From the NCBI GenBank assembly GCA_030054735.1, contig JASGVX010000099.1, positions 1 to 33,888 of the forward strand: 33,888 nt of DNA, written 5' to 3'. Under the pieces are notes generated by a model, which was given only the letters and a program-made list of their open reading frames with translations, had not been told where the DNA came from and ran no database searches. The DNA comes from Methanobacteriota archaeon. Its GTDB lineage: Archaea > Halobacteriota > Methanosarcinia > Methanosarcinales > Methanosarcinaceae. Both the position numbers and the translations under genes were made by a program. Numbering within the stretch: the first letter of the stretch is position 1; each line of letters begins with the position of its first letter. Shown here piece by piece: positions 1 to 6,790 of this stretch.

Positions 1-216
1 ACAAAATTAGAAGAAGAAAATGAAACGGTTCCAGATCAAAAAGGGAAACAAACAAAAAGACCTACAATGAGATGGATATTTTCTAATTTCCAGGGAATTA
101 CAGAACTTATTACTCAAAAAAAAGGGAGATTTAAGTCAGAAATTTTGAATATGGAGCATATTCATTGGAAGATATTGAGTCTCATGGGGGAGAAATATGA
201 AAATATCTATCTTTAA
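1..216 (+). CDS. IS1634-type transposase, C-terminal 71 residues (5' end outside window)
   Basis: Frame 1 is open from the first base to TAA at 214-216. It encodes a C-terminal tail with RPTMRWIFSNFQGI and ends in GEKYENIYL. The pattern of (R/K)PTxRWIF near the C-terminus followed by a short variable tail is what I know from IS1634-family (IS4 superfamily) DDE transposases, which are common in Methanosarcina. The stop is five bases before a 20-bp terminal inverted repeat (221-240), as expected for the right end of an insertion sequence. The catalytic DDE residues lie outside the window, so activity cannot be judged. The family assignment rests on a short tail and is moderately sure; a transposase of some kind is well supported by the matching left end near 33764. 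Confidence 0.7.
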   Translation, partial: TKLEEENETVPDQKGKQTKRPTMRWIFSNFQGITELITQKKGRFKSEILNMEHIHWKILSLMGEKYENIYL

Positions 217-220
217 TAAC

Positions 221-240
221 GTTAACCTGCCGAATATAGG
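221..240 (+). repeat. Right terminal inverted repeat of the IS1634-type element
   Basis: GTTAACCTGCCGAATATAGG here matches, inverted, CCTACATTCGGCAGGTCGAC at 33764-33783 (17 of 20 positions). The location directly after a transposase stop codon here, and directly before a transposase start at the other site, supports right and left IS ends respectively. Confidence 0.65.
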
Positions 241-344
241 ATATAAGTTTGAAAAATATAAATTTGAAAGATATAACTTTAAAAAATATAACTTTAAAAG
301 ATATAACTTTAAAAGATATAAATTTGAAAAATATAAGTTAGAAA
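240..344 (+). repeat. Seven 15-bp AT-rich tandem repeats (candidate DNA-unwinding element)
   Basis: Seven consecutive units with consensus RATATAANTTTRAAA run without gaps, for example GATATAACTTTAAAA three times or nearly so. They begin at the IS right end and are almost pure A/T. In many origins AT-rich direct repeats beside initiator boxes are the melting site; that role here is inference. The minus-strand reading of this array gives a low-complexity ISNLYFSNLYLLKLY pattern that is not a gene. Confidence 0.8.
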
Positions 345-602
345 TATATATATTATTAATAAAATAGATGGATTCATACAGAAACATAATCAACTTTTTT
401 ATTTTTAATATCTTTTATAAATATAAAGTTTTTAAGTTTTATTTATATTTTATGTCAAACTCTTATTACTTTTTAAGTAATTAGTCTATTTCTATATTTT
501 TATTTACATTAAAATTTTTTAATTTTTAACACAGCTACTTTCGTTTTAATGCAAATGATTACTTCTTCCTAACTTTCATCATATTATTAATATATTAAAT
601 AA

Positions 603-622
603 TTCAATGGAAATAAAAGGGT
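603..622 (+). other. Degenerate ORB-like site
   Basis: TTCAATGGAAATAAAAGGGT resembles the ORB core (TTCCAGTGGAAACAAAGGGGT) with one base missing and a shortened G string. Same orientation as the strong site at 765. Confidence 0.4.
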
Positions 623-641
623 CCAAAAATCATCTTTTTTC

Positions 642-659
642 TTCCATGCGAAAAAGGGG
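642..659 (+). other. Degenerate ORB-like site
   Basis: TTCCATGCGAAAAAGGGG keeps the TTCCA and AAAGGGG halves of the ORB with an altered centre. It lies 19 bases after the previous site and in the same orientation. Weak on its own; supported by its neighbours. Confidence 0.35.
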
Positions 660-764
660 ATTAAAATCTAAACTTCAGGTATTCTGGAATTTTTAATTTT
701 TTTTAAAAATTTTGTAATGTCTGATGATACTGATTTTATTCATGTAATATTTAAGTTAAACAAA

Positions 765-787
765 GGTTCCAGTGGAAACTAAGGGGT
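765..787 (+). other. Origin recognition box (ORB)
   Basis: Contains GGTTCCAGTGGAAAC followed by TAAGGGGT: the imperfect dyad TTCCAGTGGAA plus the G string that Orc1/Cdc6 winged-helix and AAA+ domains contact in characterised archaeal origins. It lies about 640 bp upstream of the cdc6 start codon and points toward it. Confidence 0.8.
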
Positions 788-1077
788 CTTTACCATAACT
801 ATTAATACCGTGTACTTCCATTGCATCTACTGCAAATATGTCTTAAAATTAGAAGTTTATATACAAATTTAATCTCAAATTTTAGCTAAAGAGCATTCCA
901 GATACATATTTAATAAGGGTTTAAGAGATGCCCTAAAGTGCGCAACTAAATTTTCAGTTCGTTCCAAATCAGCCAAAACAAAAATTTCAGGCATTAAAAT
1001 TAAGAAATATCCATTTATCTATCCATCTCCCTTTGTGAATCTACGCCTTGAATGTTTAACTTATCAAGATTATTATA

Positions 1078-1165
1078 CTAATGCCGCGTCAATCCTCAAG
1101 GATTAAGGGATTTTGAAAAGTTATAATCGACTATATGCGACATTTTACTGCTGGCACAACACTAA
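1078..1165 (-). mobile_element. 88-bp small mobile element, family CTAGTGT (copy 1)
   Basis: Reverse-complement relative of the elements at 15681-15852 and 33643-33729. Shared blocks include GCGTCAATCCTCAAGGATTA, TATATGCGACATTTTACTG and a CACAACACTA end. The size and terminal inverted similarity suggest a MITE. It sits inside the putative origin. Confidence 0.65.
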
Positions 1166-1427
1166 GTAAAAACCAGGTTTCTGGAATTACTGAGAACTAA
1201 AAATAAAACACTTTGAAATTTAACAGTTATGGCTTTCAAACCATTATTGCAATCCAAAATTTGGAATTAAAGAAGGAGAAAAATTTTGCAGCCCGTTAAT
1301 TTTCTTAAACGGCTTATTTACTTTGTATATTAAAAAAATATGTTTTACAATATATATTATTTATCTATATCAGCTACCTTAACCCGTTACATCTATAGTA
1401 TTATAACTTTTATCAAGAGGGTCATTT

Positions 1428-2672
1428 ATGATAAAGGCTCAATCATTAGACGGCTTATTCGAAAAATTACTTGACGGAAAGTCAATTTTTAAAAATAAAG
1501 AAGTTCTTCGTCCTTCTTATACGCCGGACCTGTTATTACACAGGAACGACCAGATAAACAGCCTTGCAACTATCCTGGTTTCCGCACTCAGGGGAGAGAC
1601 CCCTTCAAACGTCCTGATTTACGGAAAAACTGGGACAGGCAAGACTGCTGTGACCAGGTATGTAGGAAAAGAACTCGAAAGAGTAAGTGAAGACAAATCA
1701 ATTTTCTGTTCTGTTGTTTATATTAACTGTGAAGTAATCGACACTCAGTACAGGCTTCTTGCAAACCTTGCCAGACATTTCGAAGAAGAGGTCCCTATGA
1801 CCGGGTGGCCCACGGATCAGGTCTTCATGAAATTTAAAGAAGCAATCGATGCAAGAGAGCAGGTCGTTATCATTATCCTGGACGAGATTGACAAGCTGGT
1901 CAAAAAAGGCGATGACGTCCTTTACAACCTTTCAAGGATAAATACCGATCTCAAGAAAGCCAAGGTCAGCATGATAGGGGTTTCTAATGACCTCAAATTC
2001 ACGGAGTTTCTGGACCCTAGAGTAAAAAGTTCTCTGGGTGAAGAGGAACTGATCTTTCCTCCTTACGATGCTGAACAGATCAGTGACATTCTCAAACAGA
2101 GGGCTAAAATGGCTTACAATGACGGAGTACTGGGTGAAATGGTAATCCCGCTCTGTGCAGCCTTTGCAGCTCAGGAACACGGCGATGCCCGCCGGGCACT
2201 TGACCTTCTGAGAGTTTCAGGAGAAATTGCTGAAAGAGAAAATCAGCCCCAGGTTCTTGAAGAACACGTGAGGCGCGCGCAGGAAAAGATTGAAATCGAC
2301 CGCGTGGTAGAAGTTGTACGGACTCTTCCTACACAGTCCAAGCTCGTGCTCTACAGTATCATCCTGCTAAGAAGCAGGGGAAGAGAAGGCAAAAATGTCA
2401 CAACCGGTGAGATGTATAATGTCTACCGCCAGCTCTGCCATCATATTTATGTGGATATTCTTACCCAGCGCAGGGTCACTGACCTTATGTCAGAACTTGA
2501 TATGCTCGGTATAGTCAATGCAGTTGTGGTAAGCAAGGGCCGCTACGGAAGGACAAAAGAAATCTCTTTAAGTGTTCCTGTGGAAAATACTCGCAAAGTT
2601 CTTCTTGAAGATTACAGGCTCAAACCTCTTGTAGACTTCAAAGCCTCAGTCTTCAATAAGATGTTCTCATAA
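1428..2672 (+). CDS. cdc6: Orc1/Cdc6 replication initiator
   Basis: ORC1-type initiator that binds ORB sites and is thought to load the MCM helicase. Length 414 residues, typical. AAA+ features are complete: Walker A GKTGTGKT (66-73), Walker B IIILDEID (148-155), sensor 1 near SMIGVSND (181-188), a candidate arginine-finger segment DPRVKSS (196-202), and sensor 2 GDARRALDLLR (252-262). A winged-helix DNA-binding domain follows from about residue 310. AAGAGGGT seven bases before ATG can serve as ribosome binding site. It is transcribed away from the origin-like region. The RPA and primase genes are also in this window, so several replication functions are near one another. Whether this is the only Cdc6 paralogue cannot be told from the window. 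Confidence 0.97.
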   Translation: MIKAQSLDGLFEKLLDGKSIFKNKEVLRPSYTPDLLLHRNDQINSLATILVSALRGETPSNVLIYGKTGTGKTAVTRYVGKELERVSEDKSIFCSVVYINCEVIDTQYRLLANLARHFEEEVPMTGWPTDQVFMKFKEAIDAREQVVIIILDEIDKLVKKGDDVLYNLSRINTDLKKAKVSMIGVSNDLKFTEFLDPRVKSSLGEEELIFPPYDAEQISDILKQRAKMAYNDGVLGEMVIPLCAAFAAQEHGDARRALDLLRVSGEIAERENQPQVLEEHVRRAQEKIEIDRVVEVVRTLPTQSKLVLYSIILLRSRGREGKNVTTGEMYNVYRQLCHHIYVDILTQRRVTDLMSELDMLGIVNAVVVSKGRYGRTKEISLSVPVENTRKVLLEDYRLKPLVDFKASVFNKMFS

Positions 2673-2705
2673 ACATTCTTTAAATAAACTCTTAGATCTC
2701 TAAAT

Positions 2706-2793
2706 CCCACTTTCCGCAGTAAATTTTCAAAAATCAATATTTTTCCTGATAGCGTTTTTTAAACAAATCAAATTATTTTGGACTTTTAATGAA
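2706..2793 (+). mobile_element. Left half of a CCCACTTT-ended MITE (empty site for the hairpin element)
   Basis: CCCACTTTCCGCAGTAAATT and the following sequence through AATCAATATTTTTCCTGATAG and GGACTTTTAATG match the MITE at 10606-10823, but without the 68-bp hairpin insertion present there. The right terminal repeat is missing, so this copy is truncated. It lies 33 bp after the cdc6 stop codon. Confidence 0.7.
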
Positions 2794-2922
2794 CCTGGTG
2801 AAATTGATTGATATCGTGTAACTATTCAACCTATCAAAACATGTCTATTGATATTGATTCTAACGTAAACTAGGAAGCTGAGAATTAACTTATGAACAAT
2901 TAGAAAACGCAGTCAATCGCCA

Positions 2923-3138
2923 GCAGTCAAAGAAAAGCAAATTACAGAATTTTGTCGATTGGATATTAGTAAAGATGAATATTGAGTTGTTTTATATAGG
3001 CTGAATAATTACAATATCGTTTTTGATCTCTATGATACGCCATATAGGAATGGTTGAAATATTACTTCAAGTTTTCACTTTGGTAATGGCTCTATAATTG
3101 CACTTCCCAATACCAATAATGATAAATATGAGGTATAA
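2923..3138 (+). pseudogene. Remnant reading frame with two in-frame stops, unrecognised
   Basis: One frame reads AVKEKQITEFCRLDISKDEY, stop, then VVLYRLNNYNIVFDLYDTPY, RNG, stop, and continues to an open segment ending in PNTNNDKYEV before TAA. The sustained protein-like composition across two stops suggests a decayed gene. I do not recognise the family. It may be chance. Confidence 0.3.
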
Positions 3139-3522
3139 GTGTTTGAAATTAAATTTTCACCATTCCTAAGTTTTCACCATTCCATAGTTGCTTTACCTCC
3201 TGCATAAAAGTCCAAATAAATCCATGTTTTGTTTTTTGAGAATTATTCGAAAATTTGCAATAATTGTCTCAGTTGTAGCTTTGGTAATGGAAATAGAAAG
3301 TATTTCTATGAAGGCAAAAGGTCGAAAAAATCGGGAAATTCCAAAAATACTTGTTTGAGTAACCCGGGTGTATTTCAGAAAAACGATAGCAGGAAAAATT
3401 GTGAAAAATTGAAGGACATCTACGGAAAGCCGGTTTCAAGTACATATTTACATTATTCAAAGCTCACACTATTGAATGTCGCACTATTCAAGTTTTTATC
3501 AAAATTAATGATCTAAATTTAT

Positions 3523-3639
3523 TAGGACTTACGCAGTTGAATTGAAAACCACGAGCGGAAGTGACTTAACTGTATAAACTCAAATAATGTTGACGAGCCC
3601 GTATGTATCTGATTTTACATTTCAAGTGCGTAAGTCCTA
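3523..3639 (+). mobile_element. 117-bp MITE, family TAGGACTTACGCA (copy 1), with 5-bp target duplication
   Basis: Terminal inverted repeats TAGGACTTACGCA and TGCGTAAGTCCTA bound the element. It is flanked on both sides by TTTAT (3518-3522 and 3640-3644), a clear target-site duplication. It has no coding capacity. Copies lie at 17123-17238 and 30214-30330; the latter is nearly identical in reverse orientation. Confidence 0.9.
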
Positions 3640-3777
3640 TTTATAACTCAAGTTTCGGTTTCTGTGAAAGTGTAATGAAAACTTAATAAGGCTAAAACTT
3701 TATTGAGCTTTTACTCAGATTTATCATTCAGGCTTATAATTAAAATCCAGGTATCAAGGTTTAAAAGGTAATTTTTA

Positions 3778-4338
3778 ATGAAGATTATAGCATTTGTAGG
3801 CATGCCAGCTTCGGGAAAAACCGAAGCTTCCAGGATTGCCGCCGAGATGGGCATTCCTGTTATTATTATGGGTGATGTGATCCGGAAGGAAGTACTGAAG
3901 CGTGGGCTTGAGCCCAATGATTCCAATACCGGAATGGTTGCAACGGACCTCCGCAAGTGTGAAGGCATGGATGCCGTTGCAAGACGCTGTATTTCTCAGA
4001 TAAGGGAAACAGGTTCGGAACTTGTGGCTGTGGACGGTGTGCGCGGGATTGCCGAAGTTGAGTGCTTCAGGAAGGAATTCGGAAAAGGCTTTATCCTGAT
4101 TTCTATTTACGCTCCCATTGAAGTTCGATTTTCCAGGATACAGAAAAGAGGAAGAAGCGACGATATGAACAGCATCGAAGGGCTCCGTCACAGGGACGAA
4201 AGAGAACTCAGCTGGGGCATGGGGGAAGCCATAGATGCTTCGAATGTGGAAATCGAAAACAACTCTACGCTTGAGACTTTCAGAAAAGATGTTATTGATG
4301 TTTTGAGTAACTATTTAAGGTCAGGCCCAAAAAAATAA
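3778..4338 (+). CDS. UPF0200 family P-loop kinase-like protein
   Basis: Small P-loop NTPase of 186 residues related in fold to adenylate and dephospho-CoA kinases; the archaeal UPF0200 family, whose substrate is not established as far as I know. Walker A is GMPASGKT (8-15), followed by a kinase-like GDVIRKE segment and the basic stretch RIQKRGRSDD typical of a lid. The start is the ATG after the AT-rich TTAAAAGGTAATTTTT, in which AAGGT can act as ribosome binding site. UPF0201 follows 162 bp downstream on the same strand, a pairing I recall from other archaea, which suggests a shared role. Function should be left as putative nucleotide kinase. Confidence 0.85.
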   Translation: MKIIAFVGMPASGKTEASRIAAEMGIPVIIMGDVIRKEVLKRGLEPNDSNTGMVATDLRKCEGMDAVARRCISQIRETGSELVAVDGVRGIAEVECFRKEFGKGFILISIYAPIEVRFSRIQKRGRSDDMNSIEGLRHRDERELSWGMGEAIDASNVEIENNSTLETFRKDVIDVLSNYLRSGPKK

Positions 4339-4405
4339 TATCTCAAGACAAAGCTGGCAGTATAAAATCTCAGGAAAAGCAGAATTCAACTGAAAACCTT
4401 ATGGA

Positions 4406-4487
4406 ACAATAACATTTGAAACAATAACATTTGAAACAATAACAGTTGAAAATATAACAGTTGAAAATATAACAGTTGAAAATATAA
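4406..4487 (+). repeat. 15-bp tandem array upstream of the UPF0201 gene
   Basis: Five units plus a partial sixth: ACAATAACATTTGAA twice, ACAATAACAGTTGAA, then AATATAACAGTTGAA twice and AATATAA. The period is 15 bp, as in the array at 240-344, and the AATATAA...TTGAA theme is shared. It ends 13 bases before the UPF0201 start codon, so it lies in the likely 5' leader. Confidence 0.85.
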
Positions 4488-4500
4488 ATGGAGTACACTC

Positions 4501-4998
4501 ATGATAAGTCTAAAGGTTTCAGCATCTGTATATCCTACGGAAGATCCTGAAAAGGTTATTAAAGCAATTTCGGGCCTTTTTATAGGAATAGAACTCCAAA
4601 AAGAAAGTTTTGACTCAATGGAATCCGAAGACTCAATGGAATCCGAAAAAGGAGTATCTCCTTCTTTCCGTATTACAGGCGAGGGAGGGCTTGATCTCCT
4701 TCTTACCCTTCACGGACTTATTCGTAGGGAACAAATCATAGACAGCATCCGTAACAAGGTTTTCAATAAAGGACTGTCCAGAGAAGGGCTTTCGGTCAGT
4801 TTTTTGCTCAACAAACAAGCAGCTTTTGTCGGAGTACCCAGCGTTCCTGCTGAAGAAGAGCCTCTAGGGTCAATCGAAGTCGCTATCAGGGCAGATTCTT
4901 CTGAGGAAATGGAAAGGCTTTTTGAGTGGCTTTTGCCTCTTACCGAAGAAGGAGTGCCTGTTGTTGAAGTAGGAATGGAATATGTGGAAAGGGTCTGA
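4501..4998 (+). CDS. UPF0201 family protein
   Basis: Protein of 165 residues of the archaeal UPF0201 (DUF54) family, thought from its fold to be RNA-binding-like but without an established function. The N-terminus (SLKVSASVYPTEDPEKVIKAI) and C-terminal LPLTEEGVPVVE segment are typical. Residues about 38-49 are a direct duplication, DSMESE twice, coded by an exact 18-bp repeat at 4612-4647; this low-complexity acidic insertion is probably recent. The ATG follows GGAGTACACTC, so GGAG lies at a suitable distance. It is preceded by a 15-bp repeat array in its leader. Confidence 0.85.
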   Translation: MISLKVSASVYPTEDPEKVIKAISGLFIGIELQKESFDSMESEDSMESEKGVSPSFRITGEGGLDLLLTLHGLIRREQIIDSIRNKVFNKGLSREGLSVSFLLNKQAAFVGVPSVPAEEEPLGSIEVAIRADSSEEMERLFEWLLPLTEEGVPVVEVGMEYVERV

Positions 4999-5098
4999 AG
5001 GAATATGTGAAGAGGAGCTGAAGTCTCGAAGCTCAAATATATGAACTTAGCCAATAAAGCTTAAAATAGAAGTGAATTAAAGGGGCTGAATCGTCATC

Positions 5099-5872
5099 AT
5101 GCAACTGCATAAAATTAGTTTCTCATCGCGAGCGGCCGTTGAGGATCCTTTTAATTGGGCGTATACGCTCGAAGACCATGGGTATACTGGTTGGGAAATC
5201 GTGCAGGAAGGCTCCCAATGCCTGAGCAGCAAGACAATTCAGAGCCTTAAGAATATTTATGATACTACCAGCCTGGAGCTTACCCTGCATTTGCCTTTCT
5301 CGGATATGAACCTTGCAGGACTTAATGACTCAATCCGTGCAGAAGTCCTCAGGCAGATGAAGTATTACCTGATTCTTGCCTCTAATTATGTGAATCTGGC
5401 TGTGGTACATCCCGGATATCTCTCTCCTTATGGGGTGCAGGTCCCTCAGCAGGCCTATATGACAAACCTTGCCTCTATCCGGGAATTATGTGACTTTGCA
5501 GCTGATCTCGGGGTTTTGATAGCTGTCGAAAACATGCCAGATTTTCCAAAGATTTTTGGCAAATACCCTGATGAAATACAGGAAATGCTCGATGGAGTCG
5601 GGAGCCACAACGTGGGCTTTACCTTTGACGTCGGGCATGCAAACACTGTTGGACTTATAGATGAATTTCTGGACCAGCTGGGAAACCAGATTTCCCATGT
5701 GCACATCCACGACAACATGGGCAAAAAAGATGAGCATCTTCCCATTGGAGAGGGTAGCATAGACTGGAAGCATGTTATGGAAAAGCTCTCAAACTACAAA
5801 GGAATCTTTGTTACTGAAATGGCTTCGGTTGAAGAGGGGATTAAGAGCCTCGAGTTTTTAAGAAAACTTTAA
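5099..5872 (+). CDS. Xylose-isomerase/AP-endonuclease-2 fold TIM-barrel protein
   Basis: Protein of 257 residues of the sugar phosphate isomerase/epimerase superfamily (TIM barrel related to endonuclease IV). Visible metal-site strands are VVHPGYLSPYG, AVENMPDFP, GFTFDVGHANTVG, HVHIHDNMGKKDEHLPIG and a C-terminal FVTEM; the E, D/H, H and E residues on these strands normally bind divalent metal. The order of motifs is complete, so the enzyme looks intact, but the substrate cannot be assigned: isomerase, epimerase and nuclease activities all occur on this fold. The gene begins 101 bp after UPF0201 and may be cotranscribed. Its last codons and stop lie inside a 19-bp tandem repeat. Confidence 0.85.
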   Translation: MQLHKISFSSRAAVEDPFNWAYTLEDHGYTGWEIVQEGSQCLSSKTIQSLKNIYDTTSLELTLHLPFSDMNLAGLNDSIRAEVLRQMKYYLILASNYVNLAVVHPGYLSPYGVQVPQQAYMTNLASIRELCDFAADLGVLIAVENMPDFPKIFGKYPDEIQEMLDGVGSHNVGFTFDVGHANTVGLIDEFLDQLGNQISHVHIHDNMGKKDEHLPIGEGSIDWKHVMEKLSNYKGIFVTEMASVEEGIKSLEFLRKL

Positions 5873-5908
5873 GGTTTTAAGAAAACTTTAAGGTTTTAAG
5901 AAAACTGT
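5852..5908 (+). repeat. Three 19-bp tandem repeats spanning a stop codon
   Basis: Units GAGTTTTTAAGAAAACTTT, AAGGTTTTAAGAAAACTTT and AAGGTTTTAAGAAAACTGT are contiguous. The first codes for the last residues (EFLRKL) of the TIM-barrel protein and the TAA stop straddles the first junction. Confidence 0.85.
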
Positions 5909-5915
5909 AAAGTTT

Positions 5916-6085
5916 TTATAACCTAACTTCCGCCGTTTTAAGCGCATAAGGCTCTTCTGATATCCTATTATGTGCTTAAACTTAAGCGCATGAATAGTAA
6001 GTTCTAATTTAAAATCACAATCAACTGAGATAGTAGATTGTGAAATTAGATTTATGCGCTTAAATTTTGGGAACTCAGGTTATAA
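5916..6085. mobile_element. 170-bp palindromic element in a convergent intergenic region
   Basis: Terminal arms begin TTATAACCTAACTTCC (5916) and end GGGAACTCAGGTTATAA (6085); at the same register further in, TTTAAGCGCATAA pairs with TTATGCGCTTAAA. An inner pair TCTAATTT...CACAATC and GATTGTGAAATTAGA extends the structure. About 27 of the outer 34 positions pair. It may be a MITE or a bidirectional terminator: it lies between the ends of two convergent genes (5872 and 6139). No target duplication is evident. Confidence 0.6.
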
Positions 6086-6138
6086 CTATTCTGGTACTTT
6101 TAAAAAAAACATCTGGTTTTTGGTACTATTCTGTATTT

Positions 6139-6621
6139 TCATTCAGATGACTCTTTTTCTTTAAGATATCTTACCCAATCTCCATGCTCAATTACTGCAG
6201 TTTCGGGTTTTTCATCATAAACATAAATAAAACCCCTTATTTTCTGATGTTCTATTTCAATGTCCACATATTCCCTGTGGTACCCGCCAAAAAGTTCCAT
6301 GTAATCAATGGATTTTGCAACCTCAAGCTGCTCTTTTCCTGAAAACCTGCGCACTTCTGCAACTACAGAACTGTCATCAACAGGGTAGACAGCCGGGTAA
6401 GGGCCCAGGGGGTAGAGGGCATATCCGTGGATTCTTGTCATCCCCAGAAAGTCCGACCTGTTTGCTAGGTTTAAGCGCCGATTGTTATACAATCCATTTC
6501 TGAGGCTGCCGTAAAGTGCCATTACGATTACTTCGCCTTCCACTATTTCATAAGAACGCTGCCAGCAAACATTCCTGTGAAAGACCCTGCCGTAAAGATT
6601 CCTATCTGTCCCCTGAGCCAT
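6139..6621 (-). CDS. Gamma-glutamylcyclotransferase / AIG2-like fold protein
   Basis: Protein of 160 residues with the GGCT signature: substrate loop YGSLR (37-41), a conserved Asp/Glu region SIDYMELFGGYHREYVDIE with the likely catalytic Glu at 109, and closing strand GFIYVY. The family releases 5-oxoproline from gamma-glutamyl compounds, but many members have unknown substrates. The family usually starts two or three residues before the first strand; here about 32 extra N-terminal residues precede it. An internal ATG at codon 34 is possible, but AAGAAGGAAAAG lies just upstream of codon 1 and supports the longer form. It is on the minus strand, 167 bp downstream of the GTPase-like gene. Confidence 0.8.
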   Translation of the reverse strand: MAQGTDRNLYGRVFHRNVCWQRSYEIVEGEVIVMALYGSLRNGLYNNRRLNLANRSDFLGMTRIHGYALYPLGPYPAVYPVDDSSVVAEVRRFSGKEQLEVAKSIDYMELFGGYHREYVDIEIEHQKIRGFIYVYDEKPETAVIEHGDWVRYLKEKESSE

Positions 6622-6726
6622 GTCTTTTCCTTCTTCATTTATCTTTCTTCATCCGATTATTTTTAGTTCAACTTCTCCTAATCCGGCTCTTTGTAATCTG
6701 GCTCGTTTTTATCTAATTTTTATTTC

Positions 6727-6790
6727 GTTTTAAGTTTATCTTGTTTTAAGTTTATCTTGCTTTAAGTTTATCTTGCTTTAAGTTTATCTT
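6727..6790 (+). repeat. Four 16-bp tandem repeats overlapping a stop codon
   Basis: GTTTTAAGTTTATCTT twice and GCTTTAAGTTTATCTT twice, exactly contiguous. The last unit overlaps the TAA stop of the minus-strand GTPase-like gene at 6789-6791. Confidence 0.9.

Larger units (their letters stand above)
217..1427. other. Putative replication origin (oriC) upstream of cdc6
   Basis: A gene-free, very AT-rich stretch of 1.2 kb directly upstream of the Orc1/Cdc6 gene, the usual place for an archaeal origin. It contains a 15-bp iteron array (240-344), a strong ORB match (765-787), two degenerate ORB-like sites in the same orientation (603-622 and 642-659), long A/T runs around 400-600, and one small mobile-element copy (1078-1165). 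TATA-like sequences lie at about 1350-1365. I infer an origin from the combination; start sites of replication are not visible in sequence. Confidence 0.7.
2673..3777. other. Decayed intergenic stretch after cdc6
   Basis: About 1.1 kb without a convincing gene. It holds half of a MITE (2706-2793), a reading frame with two in-frame stops (2923-3138), and a complete 117-bp MITE with target duplication (3523-3639). A 95-codon open frame at 3229-3516 has no clear ribosome binding site or recognisable motif and composition unlike neighbouring genes; I treat it as chance or remnant. Confidence 0.6.

Noticed and set aside
240-344. Tandem 15-mers as a CRISPR array
   Set aside because: Units are contiguous with no unique spacers, and there are no cas genes.
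136-393. 85-codon minus-strand frame with repeated ISNLYFSNLYLLKLY pattern
   Set aside because: It is a translation of the 15-bp AT-rich tandem array and the antisense of the transposase tail; no ribosome binding site.
3229-3516. 95-codon plus-strand frame
   Set aside because: No recognisable motif, poor start context, and located in decayed AT-rich DNA; may be chance.
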